Source of the DNA: Bolinopsis microptera
Lineage: Eukaryota > Ctenophora > Tentaculata > Lobata > Bolinopsidae
Assembly (NCBI RefSeq): GCF_026151205.1
Contig: NC_087080.1
Span: 5,621,096-5,685,095 of the forward strand
DNA: 64,000 bases
Direction of reading: 5' to 3'
Below, piece by piece: positions 62,340 to 64,000 of this stretch (within the stretch, counting starts at the first letter, position 1; every line of letters begins with the position of its first letter). Both the position numbers and the translations under genes were made by a program. The notes beneath the pieces were generated by a model. It did not search any database. It saw nothing but the letters and a program-made list of their open reading frames with translations, and had not been told where the DNA came from.

Positions 62340-64000
62340 TAAATCGTCAATTTAGTCACGAAGGAGTATGGAAGGAGTTCTAAATGTGTGCTCCTCTAAT
62401 ATAAACAGTAGGAAATGGTTAACTTTAGTCGAGGTCTCAGGTCTCTACAATGTCGGAAAGTTCCTGCAGGAATTTGCGCATTGCGCTTGAAGCGCAAGAT
62501 TCACAGCGCCAAAAGCGAAGGTCGTAGAGACATGAGACCTTGACTAAAGTTAACCATTTCATACCATTGCTATAAGAGTATGCCACTTTCAGAGTCCTGA
62601 ACACACTCCCATATCTCTTAATCGTCAATTGTATGAATTTTACCTGTTAAAATATAATATCATCTTTTACTGATATCAATTTAGTTTAACACTGTTAGTT
62701 TTAAAAAAGAAAATAATACTTCACACCAAACTAACACACAATATGAGAATATAAAGAGGAAGGTTTTCTTGGAGACCTGGACCATCAAAATAGTGTACAT
62801 TGCTGCTGTCATTGTCAAGACTCCAGAATAAGAGGGTCTAGTTGTGGGATTATGCTGGATAACAGATATGATAAGTGGTAACAGCCTACAAAAGAATGTT
62901 AGCTTACTAAGGAATTTTCCTCTTACCGAATTATACAAGAAGTTAACTAAGTTCCTCCTAGTCCTAAGCATTATCTTGTTTCAGAGGGAATGAGTGATTT
63001 AAAAAGATGAGCAGCAGGAACCCGTATAACCCTAAAATGGTGTCAAGATTCAAGAGACTAAAATAATTATTATATATTTAATTCGCGTTTTTGACACCAC
63101 TTGGGGGTCCAAATTTGGGGCTCTAAAACTTTTATTTCTTGGCCAATTTTTTATTTTTTCATGCTGATTTGGAGGCCATTAAAGCATTTGGCCCAGTCAA
63201 AAAAGTTTCAGTTGTATATCTTTTACGGTTTTTGCGGAAAGTAGCGTTAAAGTTGATGCCGTGGTGTCAGTAAAATGGCACGGATAAACATATATATATC
63301 GTATCGCTTTATATATAGTAAGATGAGGCCAAAGAGTTAGTTGTGAAGAAGGCATTTGTACTCTGTAATTTCTAAGCTAATTTTTTTCGATATTTATAGC
63401 TATTTACTGATCTTGTTTTGACGTATCAGCAAGATATCACTGGACCTCGTTAGTTGTTAGTCATGTTATGCTGATCCAGTTAGTGACGAGCTATGAAGTA
63501 ATCATTCGACCTCATTTAATACTGATCCTATCAATGACGAGCTATGAAGTAATCAGTGGATCGGAGTCCAAGGAAAACCTTCCTTTTTTATATTATCATA
63601 TTGTGCGTTAGTTTGGTGTGAAGTAATATGTTCTTTTTCAAAACTAACAGTGTTTTAAACTAAATTGATATCAGTTAAAGATGATATATTTTAACAGGTA
63701 AAATTCATATAATTGATGATTAAGAGCTGTAGGAGTGTGTTCAGGACTCTGAAAGTGACATACTCTCATAGCAATGGTATGGAATGGTTAATTTTAGTCA
63801 AGGTCTCATGTCTCTACGACCTTTGCTTTTGGCGCAGTGAATCTTGCGCTTCAGCGCCATGTGCAAATTACTGCAGGAACTTCCCGACATTGTAGAGACC
63901 TGAAACCTCGACTAAAGTTAACCATTTCCTACTGTTTATATTAGAGGAGCACACATTTAGAACTCCTTCCAAACTCCTTCGTGACTAAATTGACGATTTA
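62340..64000. repeat. Large inverted repeat (arms about 435 bp), reaching the window edge
   Basis: Arm 1 (62340-62775) and arm 2 (63566-64000) are reverse complements with scattered differences, from TAAATCGTCAATTTAGTCAC to AAGGTTTTCTTGGA. Each arm contains a foldback unit bounded by TTTTAACAGGTAAAATTC, with internal arms GGTTAACTTTAGTCGAGGTC and its complement. The 790-bp spacer holds a family D repeat. The end of arm 2 is cut by the window. Confidence 0.88.
63016..63326 (+). repeat. Dispersed repeat family D, copy 3
   Basis: AGGAACCCGTATAACCCTAA to TATATAGTAAGATGA, collinear with 46283-46614 but lacking about 15 bp near its start and a few TA units near its end. Confidence 0.88.

Overview
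The window is nuclear DNA of an animal. Genes are split by GT-AG introns whose reading phases match at almost every junction I could test. The code is standard and the gene set is metazoan and ciliated: cytoplasmic dynein-2 heavy chain, axonemal dynein p28, B9D2, TMEM94, gamma-glutamylcyclotransferase, an SLC22 transporter and two rhodopsin-type receptors. Non-coding DNA is AT-rich and crowded with small DNA transposons, LINE scraps and minisatellites. The large LDLa-domain receptor and the overall style point to an early-branching marine animal; a cnidarian is my best guess, but the species cannot be fixed from this window.

Layout. 1-1594 (+): 3' end of DYNC2H1, one uninterrupted coding block with an apparent 1-bp frameshift. 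1995-2189: minisatellite. 2190-4492 (-): three-exon SLC22-type transporter, tail to tail with DYNC2H1. 4493-8390: repeats (an 84-bp perfect palindrome and a 1.56-kb TIR element with TTA duplications). 8391-35637 (-): TMEM94, reconstructed here as 18 exons over 27 kb. Its 11.9-kb intron (13363-25283) holds a LINE fragment, a 1.9-kb TIR element, two copies of a poly-G-ended transposon family and simple repeats. Its 7.7-kb intron (25405-33100) contains a complete three-exon LDLa-receptor gene on the opposite strand, 26918-31009. 36718-38148: hAT-like element carrying a GC-rich minisatellite. 38657-39196 (-): GGCT. 40757-41598 (+): ORF1-like non-LTR retrotransposon sequence with one internal stop. 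41600-50006: gene-poor, with another hAT-like element at 44778-45793.

50007-61463 (+) is a compact head-to-tail set: DNALI1 (5 exons), an unusual 14-exon gene encoding an acetyltransferase (GNAT) domain, a central charged/coiled region and a C-terminal PARP-type domain, then B9D2 (4 exons). A rhodopsin-type receptor gene (53312-54400, -) and a 22-bp minisatellite lie inside one intron of the GNAT-PARP gene. 61464-64000 is repeats, including a large inverted repeat cut by the window edge.

Themes: two unrelated GPCR genes each sit antisense inside an intron of a larger gene. Three or four ciliary genes lie in 64 kb, two of them flanking the GNAT-PARP gene. At least five transposon copies have recognisable target-site duplications. 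The GNAT-PARP architecture is the most novel coding feature. The most novel non-coding features are the poly-G-ended 8-bp-duplication family and a minisatellite that has copied a TMEM94 splice donor several times.
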